From positions 206,185 to 270,184 of the forward strand of contig NZ_LMKV01000012.1 in the NCBI RefSeq assembly GCF_001421665.1: a stretch of DNA of 64,000 nt, written 5' to 3'. The translations under genes and the position numbers were made by a program. Origin of the DNA: Sphingobium sp. Leaf26. GTDB taxonomy: Bacteria; Pseudomonadota; Alphaproteobacteria; Sphingomonadales; Sphingomonadaceae. The notes below the pieces were generated by a model. The model searched no databases, was not told the origin of the DNA, and worked only from the letters and a program-made list of their open reading frames with translations. Positions 41,439-50,190 of this stretch are shown here, piece by piece; the stretch's first letter is position 1; the number at the start of each line of letters is the position of its first letter.

Positions 41439-42243
41439 ATCGCTTGTCGCCTTGATCCTGATGGCTGCCCCCGGCGTGGCGCTGGCCCAGTCGGCGCAGT
41501 GCCGCATGCCGGCGCAGATCGCCCGGCCGGACGCGGAAGGGCCGAGCGCCAAGGAACCCAAGCGCGCCCTGCCGATCGGCAGCTATACGCTGGCGATAAG
41601 CTGGTCGCCGCAATATTGCTCGACCGCGCGGGACCGGGGCAGCCTGCAATGTGGGGGCAAGGCGGGGAAGTTCGGCTTCACCCTGCATGGGCTGTGGCCC
41701 GACGGCTATGGCAAGGAGTGGCCGCAATATTGTCGCCCGGCCGATCTGGTCCCGCGCGAGGTGATCCGCCAGAATCTGTGCAACACGCCGTCGCCGCAAC
41801 TGATCCAGCATGAATGGGCCAAGCACGGCACCTGCATGACGACGAAGCCGGAGCTGTATTTCAACCTGTCGCGCGCCTTCTACCAGTCGCTGCGCTATCC
41901 CGACATGGGGGCGCTGGCGCGGCGCAAGACGTTGACGGTGGGGCAGTTTGCCGAAGCCTTCGCCCGCGCCAACAAGGGGATGAAGGCCGAGATGATGCGT
42001 GTCACCACGACGCGCGGCAACTGGCTGAGCGAAATCTGGCTGTGCCTGGACCGGGCGCTGGAATTTACCCGCTGCCCGCCGCATCAGGGTGGCGCGCCCG
42101 ATAGTGCCTATCTGCGGATCGAGCCGGGTCCGAGCATAGCCAATCCGCGTCGGCCTGCGCAGACGCCCACGCCGCAGCGCGAGCCGGGGCTGTTTCTGGA
42201 CCTGGACCCCAATGCGCAGCCTCCCGCCGAGGGCACGCACTGA
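41431..42243 (+). CDS. ribonuclease T2 family protein
   Basis: A 270-residue exported RNase. The signal peptide is MLKSLVALILMAAPGVALAQ. Both catalytic signatures are intact: CAS I FTLHGLWPDG (~85-94) and CAS II HEWAKHGTC (~127-135), with several cysteines for disulfides. A proline-rich tail follows ~225. It probably degrades RNA in the periplasm or outside the cell. Overlap with nadC suggests cotranscription, though the functional link is unclear. Confidence 0.92.
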   Translation: MLKSLVALILMAAPGVALAQSAQCRMPAQIARPDAEGPSAKEPKRALPIGSYTLAISWSPQYCSTARDRGSLQCGGKAGKFGFTLHGLWPDGYGKEWPQYCRPADLVPREVIRQNLCNTPSPQLIQHEWAKHGTCMTTKPELYFNLSRAFYQSLRYPDMGALARRKTLTVGQFAEAFARANKGMKAEMMRVTTTRGNWLSEIWLCLDRALEFTRCPPHQGGAPDSAYLRIEPGPSIANPRRPAQTPTPQREPGLFLDLDPNAQPPAEGTH

Positions 42244-42252
42244 CAGCCTGCT

Positions 42253-42675
42253 TCATCCGTCGATCGTCACCGTCGAGGGATGGTGGCGATCAAGATGCTT
42301 GCGGATGATGCGCAGATTCTTGGTGTTCGATTTATATAGGAAGTCGAACAGGTCGCCGGCGAAGGGGATGGCGCCGACCAGCGTATCCACGCCGACATTG
42401 GCGGCCATGCGGGTGATCTGCCATTTCGACATGCCCAGGTTGCGGGCTTCCCACACGATCCATGCGCCCATCGCGGCGGTGGCGATGTCGCCCACGATCG
42501 GGATCAGGCCGACCAGACTGTCCAGCCCGACCCGGCGATTGGTGCCGGGGATGACGAACAGCCCCTCCAGCACAGCCTCCATCGCCTCGATCCGGCGGCG
42601 GATCGAAGCGGGGTCGCGACCGAAGCCGGGTATGTCGCGCACCACCTGGTCGAACTGATCCTGCGAAATCGCCAT
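42253..42675 (-). CDS. DUF4112 domain-containing protein
   Basis: A ~140-residue small protein with a DUF4112 pattern: GTNRRVGLDSLVGLIPIVGD, MSKWQITRMAANVGVDTLVGAIPFAGDLFDFLYKSNTKNLRIIRKHL. Two glycine/proline-containing hydrophobic stretches suggest membrane association. Function unknown. The start is at MAISQDQF; an ATG 9 bases upstream is possible. Confidence 0.82.
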   Translation of the reverse strand: MAISQDQFDQVVRDIPGFGRDPASIRRRIEAMEAVLEGLFVIPGTNRRVGLDSLVGLIPIVGDIATAAMGAWIVWEARNLGMSKWQITRMAANVGVDTLVGAIPFAGDLFDFLYKSNTKNLRIIRKHLDRHHPSTVTIDG

Positions 42676-42765
42676 CTGCAACATCTCCTCGCCCCGTTTT
42701 TGATGGGAGCCTGATTCACGCGCTGCCCCGGACGCCGGTGCGTTTAGGGTCGAACGCTCAGCATC

Positions 42766-44259
42766 CTAATTGGTGGCGCGGAAGAGATGGTTCAATGGGT
42801 GACGGGCGCGGGCGGACAGTTGGAAGCCGGTGAGCCGTTTCGACACCAGCGACCAGCGTACCGGAGCGCCAAGCGGGATATAGCCATTATGCGCGACCAT
42901 CTGCGCTTCGGCCTCAGCGATGCGGGCGACCCGTTCGTCCACCGTGCTGGCCAGGCTGGCCGCCTGCAACTGGGCATCGGCGACGTCGCTGCAATGGATC
43001 TTGCGGGCGCAGCCGATGCGACCGAGATACCAGAGCGCGCTGTCATAGGCGGCGACTTCATCGATCAGGCGCAGATCGGCATCGGCATTGAGCGCGACGC
43101 GCTGCACCGGAAGCCCGATGCTGGCGAGGTCGCGGCGCAGCATGCCCAGCAGCAATGTGGCGCCGGGCCCGGACGGCAGGGCGATGCGCAGCGGCGGCGG
43201 CGGGCCGTTGTCGGCGCGCCAGCGGGTGACGCTGGCCCCGGCCTGCGCGCGGCGCTGGTCGAGCGGGAGGGCCGACCAGGCGGGATCGGTGGGCGCACGG
43301 CCAAGGTCCATCTGGTCCGGCAGCAGCCGTTCGCTGGTGGCCCAGCCGCCGAGCGGGAAGGTGGCGGGCAACTGGCTGCGGTCGATGCTCATGTTGATGG
43401 CCGCGCGGATGGCGGGATCGTCCAGCAGCTTGCCCCGGCCGGTGACGGCCAGGCCCAGCAGCCCGCTGACCGGGTCGACGCGGACATTGTCGCGGTCGAT
43501 GCCGGCCGGGACCAGCAGCGGCAAGTCGGTGAAACGGCCACCAAGGACCAGGTCGGCATCGCGTTCCCGAAAGCGGATGATCGCCAGCGCGGCGCGTTCG
43601 GCGCGCAACACGCGCGTTTGCCAGGGGGGCAACGGTTCGTCCGCCGCATCGTCGCCGCTGGCGCGGTCGATCGGCGTCAGGATCACGGCATTGCCCCGCG
43701 CCGCGCGGCGATAGGGACCGGTGCCGCCATCGCGGGACAGGACGGCCATTTGCGGCTGGGCCAGCATTTGCAGCACATAGGGGCGCGGTGCGGCGAGGCG
43801 GATTTCGATCACTTCGCCGGTCATCGGCACCACCGCCTGTACCGCGTCGAGCGGTCCGTCCGGGTCGAGGCGGCGCAGCGATTCGATCCGCGCCATCAGC
43901 ATGCGGGCGACATCGGGGGCGGTGACGCGCGTGCCATTGGCCCAGAAGGCGCGGCGCAGGCGGAATATATAGCTGCGCCCGTCATCCTCCACGATCCAGC
44001 GCTGCGCCAGTGCGGGCAGGATTTCGCCGCCGGCGTCGAAGGCGACCAGCCCTTGCGCCGTGGCCTCCAGATAGAGCTTGGCGCCGGGGTCGGGCAGATT
44101 TGGTAGCGGCTTGGCGAAATCGTCGCGGCTGCCCACGACGCTGACGACGACGGGATCGCGCCCCTCATCCGAGCAGCCGCTGGCCAGCAGGCACAGGAGC
44201 GGGGCGGCGGCCAAAAAAATGCGGCGACAGGACCGGAGAGGAGCGGTGATGAAGGGCAT
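42766..44259 (-). CDS. extracellular solute-binding lipoprotein, family 5 (peptide/nickel type)
   Basis: A ~497-residue exported binding protein. The chosen start (MPFITAPLRSCRRIF) gives a lipoprotein signal with lipobox LASGC. The body follows the SBP_bac_5 fold (LYLEATAQGLVAFDAGGEILPALAQRWIVEDDGRSYIFRLRRAFWANGTRVTAPDVA is split across the first lobe; AAINMSIDRSQLP in the second). No permease or ATPase genes flank it, so it is an orphan receptor or works with distant DppBCDF-type components. A longer reading from 44394 would run into the Pho-box array and is rejected. Confidence 0.82.
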   Translation of the reverse strand: MPFITAPLRSCRRIFLAAAPLLCLLASGCSDEGRDPVVVSVVGSRDDFAKPLPNLPDPGAKLYLEATAQGLVAFDAGGEILPALAQRWIVEDDGRSYIFRLRRAFWANGTRVTAPDVARMLMARIESLRRLDPDGPLDAVQAVVPMTGEVIEIRLAAPRPYVLQMLAQPQMAVLSRDGGTGPYRRAARGNAVILTPIDRASGDDAADEPLPPWQTRVLRAERAALAIIRFRERDADLVLGGRFTDLPLLVPAGIDRDNVRVDPVSGLLGLAVTGRGKLLDDPAIRAAINMSIDRSQLPATFPLGGWATSERLLPDQMDLGRAPTDPAWSALPLDQRRAQAGASVTRWRADNGPPPPLRIALPSGPGATLLLGMLRRDLASIGLPVQRVALNADADLRLIDEVAAYDSALWYLGRIGCARKIHCSDVADAQLQAASLASTVDERVARIAEAEAQMVAHNGYIPLGAPVRWSLVSKRLTGFQLSARARHPLNHLFRATN

Positions 44260-44387
44260 GTCGGGCAACGGCTTAACGCATTTCCATGGCAGGGGGAAAC
44301 AGCCAGCGGTGCGAAAGACAAGCTCATGGTCACGCCGCCGCAACGCAGCACCCTCATAGAGCAGGTGAGAGGCGGGGTTGCAGGCTA

Positions 44388-44438
44388 TTGTCATAAAAGT
44401 GAGATATAAACGTCATTTTGACGTCATCGAACTGACAT
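44388..44438. promoter_or_regulatory. candidate Pho-box array (five 7-mers at 11-bp spacing)
   Basis: TTGTCAT (44388), GTGAGAT (44399), ACGTCAT (44410), ACGTCAT (44421) and CTGACAT (44432), each separated by 4 mostly A/T-rich bases. PhoB sites are direct repeats of CTGTCAT-like 7-mers with 4-base spacers. It lies 34 bases before the OprO/OprP-like gene, in a region shared with the divergent binding protein. Confidence 0.75.
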
Positions 44439-44472
44439 AGCGCTCCGCCGCATGCGAATTGGAGGCGGGGCA

Positions 44473-45909
44473 ATGGCAGGATTACCATTCAAGAGCGCGG
44501 CGCTGGCGGTGAGCCTGATCGCGCTGATGCCGGAGGCGGCGCAGGCGCAAAGCAACGCCGCGTTGCAGCAGCAGATCGATGAACTCAAGGCGCAGGTGCA
44601 GGCGCTGACCACTGCTCTGGCGGCCCGCCAGACGGCGACTGCCCCGCTATCCAGTCCGGTGCCTGCGGGTGAGGGGGCTTCGTCCGCATTGGCCGTGGCA
44701 TCCGCGCCGCCAGCCGTTCCGGTAGCGGCGTCCGCATCTTCACCCGCTCCGAAATCCAAGGCCTGGTATGAAAAGCTTTCGCTGCGCGGCTATACCCAGA
44801 TGCGCTACAATGCCTTCCTGTCGGGTGACGATACCGCGCCGGCGGGCATGTCGCGCCTGCGGTCGGTGCATGACAGTTCGATCTCGGATCGTGGCAGCTT
44901 CTCGCTGCGTCGGGCGCGGCTGGTGTTGCAGGGCGATGTGTCCGACCGCGTGTCGCTCTACCTCCAGTCCGATTTCGCGACGGCCGTGAACAATCAGGCC
45001 GGCAGCGAGCGGCGCGAGGGCTTTGCCCAGTTGCGCGATGCCTATGCCGACATATTCCTGGACAAGGACAAGAGCCTGCGTGTGCGCTTCGGCCAGTCCA
45101 AGGTGCCGTTCGGCTGGGAGAATATGCAGTCGTCGTCCAATCGGCTGACGCTCGATCGCAGCGACGCGATCAACAGTGCGGTGCCGAGCGAGCGCGATCT
45201 GGGGATCGTCGGCTATTATACCCCGCCATCGGTTCAGAAGATCTGGGACCGGCTGGGGCATGACGGACAGAAGCTGTTCGGCAATTATGGCGCTTTTGGC
45301 GTCGGTGTCTTCAACGGTCAGGGCACCAACCGGACCGAGCAGAATCGCGGGTTGATGAAGGTGGCCTTCGCCACCTGGCCGTTCGAGCTGGATGGCTTGG
45401 GCGGGGCGTTCGAGGGGCAGGTGGTCGAGGTCGGCGGATCGGCGATGCTGAACGATGTGCAGCCTGAATTGCGCAGCGGGGCGATCAGCAGCGTCGCCTA
45501 TAAGGATGATCGCGTCGGCGTGCATGCCATGCTCTATCCCCAGCCTTTTGGCATCCAGGCGGAATGGAATTGGGGCAAGGGACCGGAGTTCGACCGCGCC
45601 AGCCAGACGATCGCGGTGAAGAAGCTGAGCGGCGGCTATGTCCAGATGATGTATCGCCTGCCGACGGAGACAGTCGGTGCGCTGATGCCCTATGGTCGCT
45701 GGCAACATTATCGCGGCGGATGGAAGGGCAGCACCAGCGCCCCGCGTCTGGAAACCGACGAGTTCGAGATGGGCGTCGAATGGCAGCCGTGGAAGGCGCT
45801 GGAGATCACCATCGCCTATGCCCGGATGAAGCGCGCGGAGGCGGACGAACGGCGCACGGGGCGGGCCGAGGGGGATCTGATCCGTACGCAGGTGCAGTGG
45901 AATTATTGA
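44473..45909 (+). CDS. OprO/OprP-like phosphate-selective porin
   Basis: A ~478-residue outer-membrane protein. Signal peptide ends at AAQAQ (~25). A short coiled coil (NAALQQQIDELKAQVQALTTAL, split at ~28-50) and a Ala/Pro linker precede an OprO/OprP-type barrel (LSLRGYTQMRYNAF; SFSLRRARLVLQGDVSDRVSLYLQSDF; VRFGQSKVPFGWENMQSSSNRLTLDRSDAI). GGAGGCGGGG is the SD. The Pho-box array upstream supports a role in phosphate or polyphosphate uptake under phosphate limitation. Confidence 0.9.
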   Translation: MAGLPFKSAALAVSLIALMPEAAQAQSNAALQQQIDELKAQVQALTTALAARQTATAPLSSPVPAGEGASSALAVASAPPAVPVAASASSPAPKSKAWYEKLSLRGYTQMRYNAFLSGDDTAPAGMSRLRSVHDSSISDRGSFSLRRARLVLQGDVSDRVSLYLQSDFATAVNNQAGSERREGFAQLRDAYADIFLDKDKSLRVRFGQSKVPFGWENMQSSSNRLTLDRSDAINSAVPSERDLGIVGYYTPPSVQKIWDRLGHDGQKLFGNYGAFGVGVFNGQGTNRTEQNRGLMKVAFATWPFELDGLGGAFEGQVVEVGGSAMLNDVQPELRSGAISSVAYKDDRVGVHAMLYPQPFGIQAEWNWGKGPEFDRASQTIAVKKLSGGYVQMMYRLPTETVGALMPYGRWQHYRGGWKGSTSAPRLETDEFEMGVEWQPWKALEITIAYARMKRAEADERRTGRAEGDLIRTQVQWNY

Positions 45910-46306
45910 GGGGCGAGCAGCCATATCTGACGCAGCGGGGTGAAAAGTCGTTTGGCACCGATCGCCCAATTGCGGAGATTTCATCCTCATGAGAGGCTGG
46001 CGCGATGATTGCGCTTTGGCTTGTGCTGCTCTTTTTTCTACCAGCGCTAGTGATGTGTTCGGCTCAGTGTAGCGAGCCTCTCCTGTCAGTGGCTTTCTGC
46101 CATTCCACCAACGTCATGCTGAACTTGTTTCAGCATCCATCAGGCCCAGCAAACCACTGTGCGGGGGAGAAATAGACCCTGAAACACGGTCAGGGTGAGG
46201 ATGCAGATTAAGGCGGAAGATGGTGTCGGCGGTCATATCCCCGGACGGCAATGCCCGGTGAAAGCTGGCTCGCCACCCCGGCCCAAAGTCACCACCGCAA
46301 ATGCAC
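45910..46306. other. intergenic region between the porin and rplL, with a dispersed repeat
   Basis: About 400 bases without a supported gene. It contains a repeat CGTCATGCTGAACTTGTTTC at 46110 onward, with a partner CCCTGAAACACGGTCAGG near 46179. A small open frame (46005-46175, 56 codons, hydrophobic N-terminus MIALWLVLLFFLPAL) runs into this repeat, and I cannot support it as a gene. Confidence 0.4.
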
Positions 46307-46340
46307 AAAAGAGGCGGCAACCCGAAGGTGCCGCCTCTTT
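46307..46340 (-). terminator. intrinsic terminator of rplJL (bidirectional)
   Basis: AAAGAGGCGGCA and TGCCGCCTCTTT form a perfect 12-bp stem with a 9-base loop (CCCGAAGGT on the + strand). On the minus strand it ends in CTCTTTTG, 57 bases after the rplL stop. Confidence 0.88.
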
Positions 46341-46396
46341 GTCCGGCTGGGCCGGATCGGTTCGCCCCGAAGCATGACGCTCCGGGGCCAGTCCGA

Positions 46397-46771
46397 TTAC
46401 TTCAGCTCGACGGTCGCGCCAGCTTCTTCAAGCTGCTTCTTGACCTTCTCGGCTTCGTCCTTGTTCACGCCTTCCTTGACGGCCTTGGGAGCCGATTCGA
46501 CCAGCGACTTGGCTTCGGTCAGACCCAGGCCGGTGATGGCGCGGACTTCCTTGATGACGTTGATCTTCTTGCCACCGTCGCCGGTGAGGATCACGTCGAA
46601 TTCGGTCTGCTCTTCAGCAGCCGGTGCAGCGGCGGCGGCGGCCGGGCCGGCGACGGCGACGGCGGCAGCGGCGCTAACGCCCCACTTTTCTTCCAGAGCC
46701 TTCGACAGCTCGGCGGCTTCGAGGACGGTGAGGGCCGAGAGCTGGTCGACCAGAGCGTTGATGTCTGCCAT
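46397..46771 (-). CDS. rplL: 50S ribosomal protein L7/L12
   Basis: A 124-residue stalk protein. N-terminal dimerisation helix ([28 protein letters not shown]), alanine-rich hinge (~35-52), and the globular C-terminal domain ([40 protein letters not shown]). It is preceded by rplJ and followed by a terminator, so rpoB does not follow in this transcript. Confidence 0.98.
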   Translation of the reverse strand: MADINALVDQLSALTVLEAAELSKALEEKWGVSAAAAVAVAGPAAAAAAPAAEEQTEFDVILTGDGGKKINVIKEVRAITGLGLTEAKSLVESAPKAVKEGVNKDEAEKVKKQLEEAGATVELK

Positions 46772-46839
46772 GATATAGTTCCTTTTGTGGGGCGAAATGC
46801 CCCGTCAGATGAGGGTCAAAAATCGGGAAGGCGAACGGC

Positions 46840-47355
46840 TTACGCCGCTTCCTTCTCCGCATAGGCGTTGAAGACGCGCGCAAGCTGCGCAGCCGGTGCC
46901 TGGGTGACGGTTGCGAGCTTGGTAGCCGGGGCGACCAGAAGGCCGACCAGCTTCGCACGCAGTTCATCCAGCGACGGCATCGATGCGAGCGCCTTGACGC
47001 CCTCCGCATCGAGCAGCACTTCACCCATCGCGCCGCCAACGATCTCAAGCTTGTCGTTGGTCTTGGCGAAATCGATCGCAACCTTGGCGGCTGCAACCGG
47101 GTCGACCGAGGTGGCCAGACCAACCGGGCCGGTGAGCAGGTCGCTCAGGCCGGTGTAGCTGGTGCCATCAAGGGCGATACGGGCGAGGCGGTTCTTCGTA
47201 ACCTTGTAGGTCGCGCCGGCGTCACGCATTTTCTGGCGCAGGACGGTCGACTGTGCGACGGTCATGCCGAGGTTGCGGGTCACGACGACCACGCCAACTT
47301 CTGCCAGTTCTGCGTTCAGCGCGGAAACGACATCAGCTTTCTGATTACGATCCAT
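46840..47355 (-). CDS. rplJ: 50S ribosomal protein L10
   Basis: A 171-residue protein anchoring the L7/L12 stalk to the ribosome and acting as autogenous regulator. Start at MDRNQKADVVSALNAEL; an upstream in-frame ATG adds 24 atypical residues. TYKVTKNRLARIAL, GPVGLATSVDPVAAAKVAIDFAK and the C-terminal L12-binding helix are typical. It lies 68 bases before rplL. Confidence 0.97.
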   Translation of the reverse strand: MDRNQKADVVSALNAELAEVGVVVVTRNLGMTVAQSTVLRQKMRDAGATYKVTKNRLARIALDGTSYTGLSDLLTGPVGLATSVDPVAAAKVAIDFAKTNDKLEIVGGAMGEVLLDAEGVKALASMPSLDELRAKLVGLLVAPATKLATVTQAPAAQLARVFNAYAEKEAA

Positions 47356-47640
47356 GCCATTACTCCACTTCATGTTCGCTTCGCCTGAACAGCCAAGCGA
47401 ACGGCTAACACCCACGCCTGACGGCATGGGGCACTAAAGTCCGAAGGGGAGAGATCGACTGGCCCGTGTCCAACAGGATCAGGCAGACCCGAATCGGGCG
47501 CATGGCCCGTCCGGTAAAGAACTTTTCCCCGTCTAGGCTGGAGATTAAGAAGGGCATATTCCCTTCACCAACTGTCTCGGACGGAAGACCCGCGCCATTG
47601 CCGGCAGGGGTCCGCTGGGCGCGCCATTAGGGCAAAAGGG
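47356..47640 (-). promoter_or_regulatory. rplJ leader, probable L10 autoregulatory region
   Basis: A ~285-base untranslated region before rplJ. It includes the perfect hairpin GAAGGG-CATATT-CCCTTC (47549-47566) and, on the transcript strand, CCGAGACAGTTGGTGAAGGG followed by TCTCCAGCCTAGACGGG, which resembles L10 leader structures of other bacteria. L10 or L10-(L12)4 would bind here to limit its own translation. Confidence 0.55.
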
Positions 47641-47697
47641 CGGCTATGTCACGCGGAAAAACGGGCGACGGCGCGGGTCAGCGCTGTCCTATCGTTA

Positions 47698-48435
47698 TCA
47701 GGGCTTGTGGCGCGCGGTCAGGAGATAGTTGATCGCGGTGTTGGCGGACAAAGTGAAGCCGCGCCCCGGATCGAAGCTGAGGCCGATATTGTCGGTGACG
47801 TCGAGGCCGGCCTGATCGAGCAGCGCGGTCAGTTCGTCGGGCGTGATGAATTTGTGCCAGTCATGCGTGCCCTTGGGAATGCCGCCGACGCTTTCACCGA
47901 TGGTGATCATGGCGAGGCGGGAGAGCGGCGTACGATTGGGCGTGGACAGGATCATCAGGCCGTCGGGCGAGAGCTTCGCGGCGAGGGCGCGCACGAAGGC
48001 GGCGGGGTCGGCGACATGCTCTATCACTTCCATCGAGGTGACGAGATCGAAGCCGGCGTCGGCCATCGCTTCTACCGGGGTGGCGCGATAGTCGATGGTC
48101 AGGGCCTGCCCGGCGGCATGGGCGGTGGCTGCGGCGATATTTTCCGGGGCGGCGTCGAGGCCGGTGACGGTAGCGCCGAGGCGGGCGAGCGGTTCGGTGA
48201 GCAGGCCCGCGCCACAGCCGACATCGAGGGCGCGTTTGCCTGCGAGCGGACGGAATGCCTGGGCCTCGCCGGGCCAATGCCGGTCGATCGCGGTGCGGAT
48301 ATAGCGCAGGCGCACCGGGTTCAGCTTGTGGAGCATCGCGCTGGAACCGGCGGGATCCCACCAGTCGGCGGCCATCGCGCCGAAATGGGCGGCTTCCTTC
48401 GGGTCTATGGTGGCGGTGACGGTTTCGATTGTCAT
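47698..48435 (-). CDS. ubiG: ubiquinone biosynthesis O-methyltransferase
   Basis: A 245-residue SAM-dependent methyltransferase carrying out both O-methylations of ubiquinone synthesis. HFGAMAADWWDPAGSSAMLHKLNPVRLRYI is split over the signature N-terminus; motif I is LDVGCGAGLLTEPLARLG, with VTSMEVIEHVADP and LMILSTPNRTPLSRL. Length fits the family. Upstream lies a 169-bp repeat. Confidence 0.95.
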   Translation of the reverse strand: MTIETVTATIDPKEAAHFGAMAADWWDPAGSSAMLHKLNPVRLRYIRTAIDRHWPGEAQAFRPLAGKRALDVGCGAGLLTEPLARLGATVTGLDAAPENIAAATAHAAGQALTIDYRATPVEAMADAGFDLVTSMEVIEHVADPAAFVRALAAKLSPDGLMILSTPNRTPLSRLAMITIGESVGGIPKGTHDWHKFITPDELTALLDQAGLDVTDNIGLSFDPGRGFTLSANTAINYLLTARHKP

Positions 48436-48444
48436 GACTGCCTT

Positions 48445-48613
48445 CTAGTGGATTGATTTTGACATTTGCATCCCCTGGCGGCTGGGATGGGTCTGCAAAT
48501 GTCAAAATCGCAAAATCCACTAGAATCAAAAGATTGCTAGTGGTCCGAAAAGATTCTGACATTTGAACACGCCTTATCCGATAGGGTAGCAAATGTCAGA
48601 ATCGGATCACTAG
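48445..48613. repeat. composite two-hairpin repeat (family B), copy 1
   Basis: Two palindromes in tandem. First: AGTGGATT ... GATTTTGACATTTGC pairs with GCAAATGTCAAAATC ... AATCCACT. Second: AGTGGTCCG ... GATTCTGACATTTG pairs with CAAATGTCAGAATC ... CGGATCACT. Bounded by CTAG. Lies between ubiG and lysC. Copy 2 is at 52330-52494. Confidence 0.8.
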
Positions 48614-48801
48614 CAGGGCGACAAGCGAAGGCCAATGTCCGGCCATCCGCTTGAACGGAAAAGCGCCCGCGGCAGGTGATGTCGCGAAGGGGCGTGAAGC
48701 GGCGGGATTGCTTGCCATATGCGCCCGCGCTGCTAATAGGAGCGCCGTTTCGCCCCTTTGGGAAATTTTGTTTCACAATAACGAATAGGTTCGACAAGCA
48801 A

Positions 48802-50067
48802 ATGGCGCGCATCGTGATGAAATTCGGCGGCACCTCCATGGCGGGGATGGAGCGAATTCGTAACGTGGCGGCGCGTGTCAAACATGTCGTCGAACAGGGG
48901 CATGAAGTCGCCGTCGTCGTATCCGCCATGGCCGGCGAGACGGACCGTCTGGTCGGTTTCTGCAAGGAAGCGTCGGCGCTGTACGATCCGGCCGAATATG
49001 ATGTCGTGGTCGCGGCGGGTGAGCAGATCACCAGCGGATTGCTGGCGATGACGCTCAAGGCGATGGACGTCGATGCGCGGAGCTGGCTGGGCTGGCAATT
49101 GCCGATCCGCACGGTCGAGGCGCATGCCAAGGCGCGGGTGAGCGATATCGACACGCTGGACCTGCTGGCGTCGATGCGGTCGGGCACGGTGGCGGTGATC
49201 CCCGGTTTCCAGGGCATGATGGCCGATGGCCGCGTGTCGACGCTGGGCCGTGGCGGTTCCGATACGTCGGCGGTCGCCGTGGCCGCCGCGATCAAGGCCG
49301 ATCGCTGCGACATCTACACCGACGTCGACGGCGTCTATACCACCGACCCGCGTATCGTGGCGCGCGCGCGCAAGCTGAACCTCGTCACCTATGAGGAAAT
49401 GCTGGAACTGGCATCGGTCGGCGCCAAGGTGTTGCAGACGCGCTCGGTCGGCCTCGCCATGAAGGAGGGCGTGGTGGTGCAGGTGCTGTCGTCCTTCGAC
49501 GACCCCACGCAGGATGATTTGCCCGGCACGCTGATCGTCAGCGACGTGGAACTGGAAGCCAAGCTCAAGGAAGACAAGATGGAACGTCAGCTCATCACCG
49601 GCATCGCCCATGACAAGAATGAGGCGAAGATCATCGTGACGCGCGTACCCGACAAGCCGGGTGCGGTCGCCAATATCTTCGTGCCGCTGGCCGATGCGGC
49701 GATCAACGTCGACATGATCATCCAGAATGACAGCAAGGACACGGAAGAGACGGACGTGACCTTCACCGTCCCGCGCGCCGACCTGGCCCGCAGCGTCGAT
49801 ATTTTGGAAGCGAACAAGGACGAGATCGGTTTCCGCCGCATCATCACCGACACCGAAGTCGCCAAGATCAGCGTCGTGGGTGTGGGCATGCGCAGCCATG
49901 CGGGCGTCGCCGCCACCATGTTCAAGACGCTGGCCGAGCGCGGCATCAACATCGAGGCGATTTCCACGAGCGAGATCAAGGTTTCGGTGCTGATCGACGA
50001 GGATGAGACGGAACTGGCGGTGCGTGTGTTGCATACCGCTTATGGTCTGGATGCGCCGGTGGGTTGA
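48802..50067 (+). CDS. lysC: aspartate kinase
   Basis: A 421-residue enzyme starting the Asp-derived amino acid pathway (Lys, Thr, Met, DAP). Kinase motifs are IVMKFGGTSMA at the start, VAAGEQITSGLLA, and LGRGGSDTSAVAVAAA. DVDGVYTTDPRIV is followed by two ACT domains (~265-420: TRVPDKPGAVANIFVPLADA; VGVGMRSHAGVAATMFKTLAE) for feedback control. Start at MARIVMKF. Confidence 0.97.
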   Translation: MARIVMKFGGTSMAGMERIRNVAARVKHVVEQGHEVAVVVSAMAGETDRLVGFCKEASALYDPAEYDVVVAAGEQITSGLLAMTLKAMDVDARSWLGWQLPIRTVEAHAKARVSDIDTLDLLASMRSGTVAVIPGFQGMMADGRVSTLGRGGSDTSAVAVAAAIKADRCDIYTDVDGVYTTDPRIVARARKLNLVTYEEMLELASVGAKVLQTRSVGLAMKEGVVVQVLSSFDDPTQDDLPGTLIVSDVELEAKLKEDKMERQLITGIAHDKNEAKIIVTRVPDKPGAVANIFVPLADAAINVDMIIQNDSKDTEETDVTFTVPRADLARSVDILEANKDEIGFRRIITDTEVAKISVVGVGMRSHAGVAATMFKTLAERGINIEAISTSEIKVSVLIDEDETELAVRVLHTAYGLDAPVG

Positions 50068-50142
50068 TTTTTTGGCGCTCCCCGGTCAGGGGAGTGATGA
50101 GGAAGGGCGAGGGTCCGTGTTGCGGCACGCCCTCGGCCGGAC

Positions 50143-50172
50143 CCCTCCCCCGCAGGGGAGGGGCTTTTTTTG
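50143..50172 (+). terminator. intrinsic terminator after lysC
   Basis: CCCCTCCCC and GGGGAGGGG form a GC-rich 9-bp stem with a tight loop (CGCA) followed by CTTTTTTT. It ends ~18 bases before the next start codon. Confidence 0.8.
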
Positions 50173-50190
50173 ATTCTGGAAAGTCCGTTT

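Noticed and set aside
42766-44394. Binding protein starting at 44394
   Set aside because: That start would place the Pho-box array in coding sequence and give no signal peptide at the N-terminus. The start at 44259 yields a proper lipoprotein signal.
46005-46175. 56-codon ORF with hydrophobic N-terminus
   Set aside because: Its second half runs into a dispersed repeat, and no good SD precedes it.
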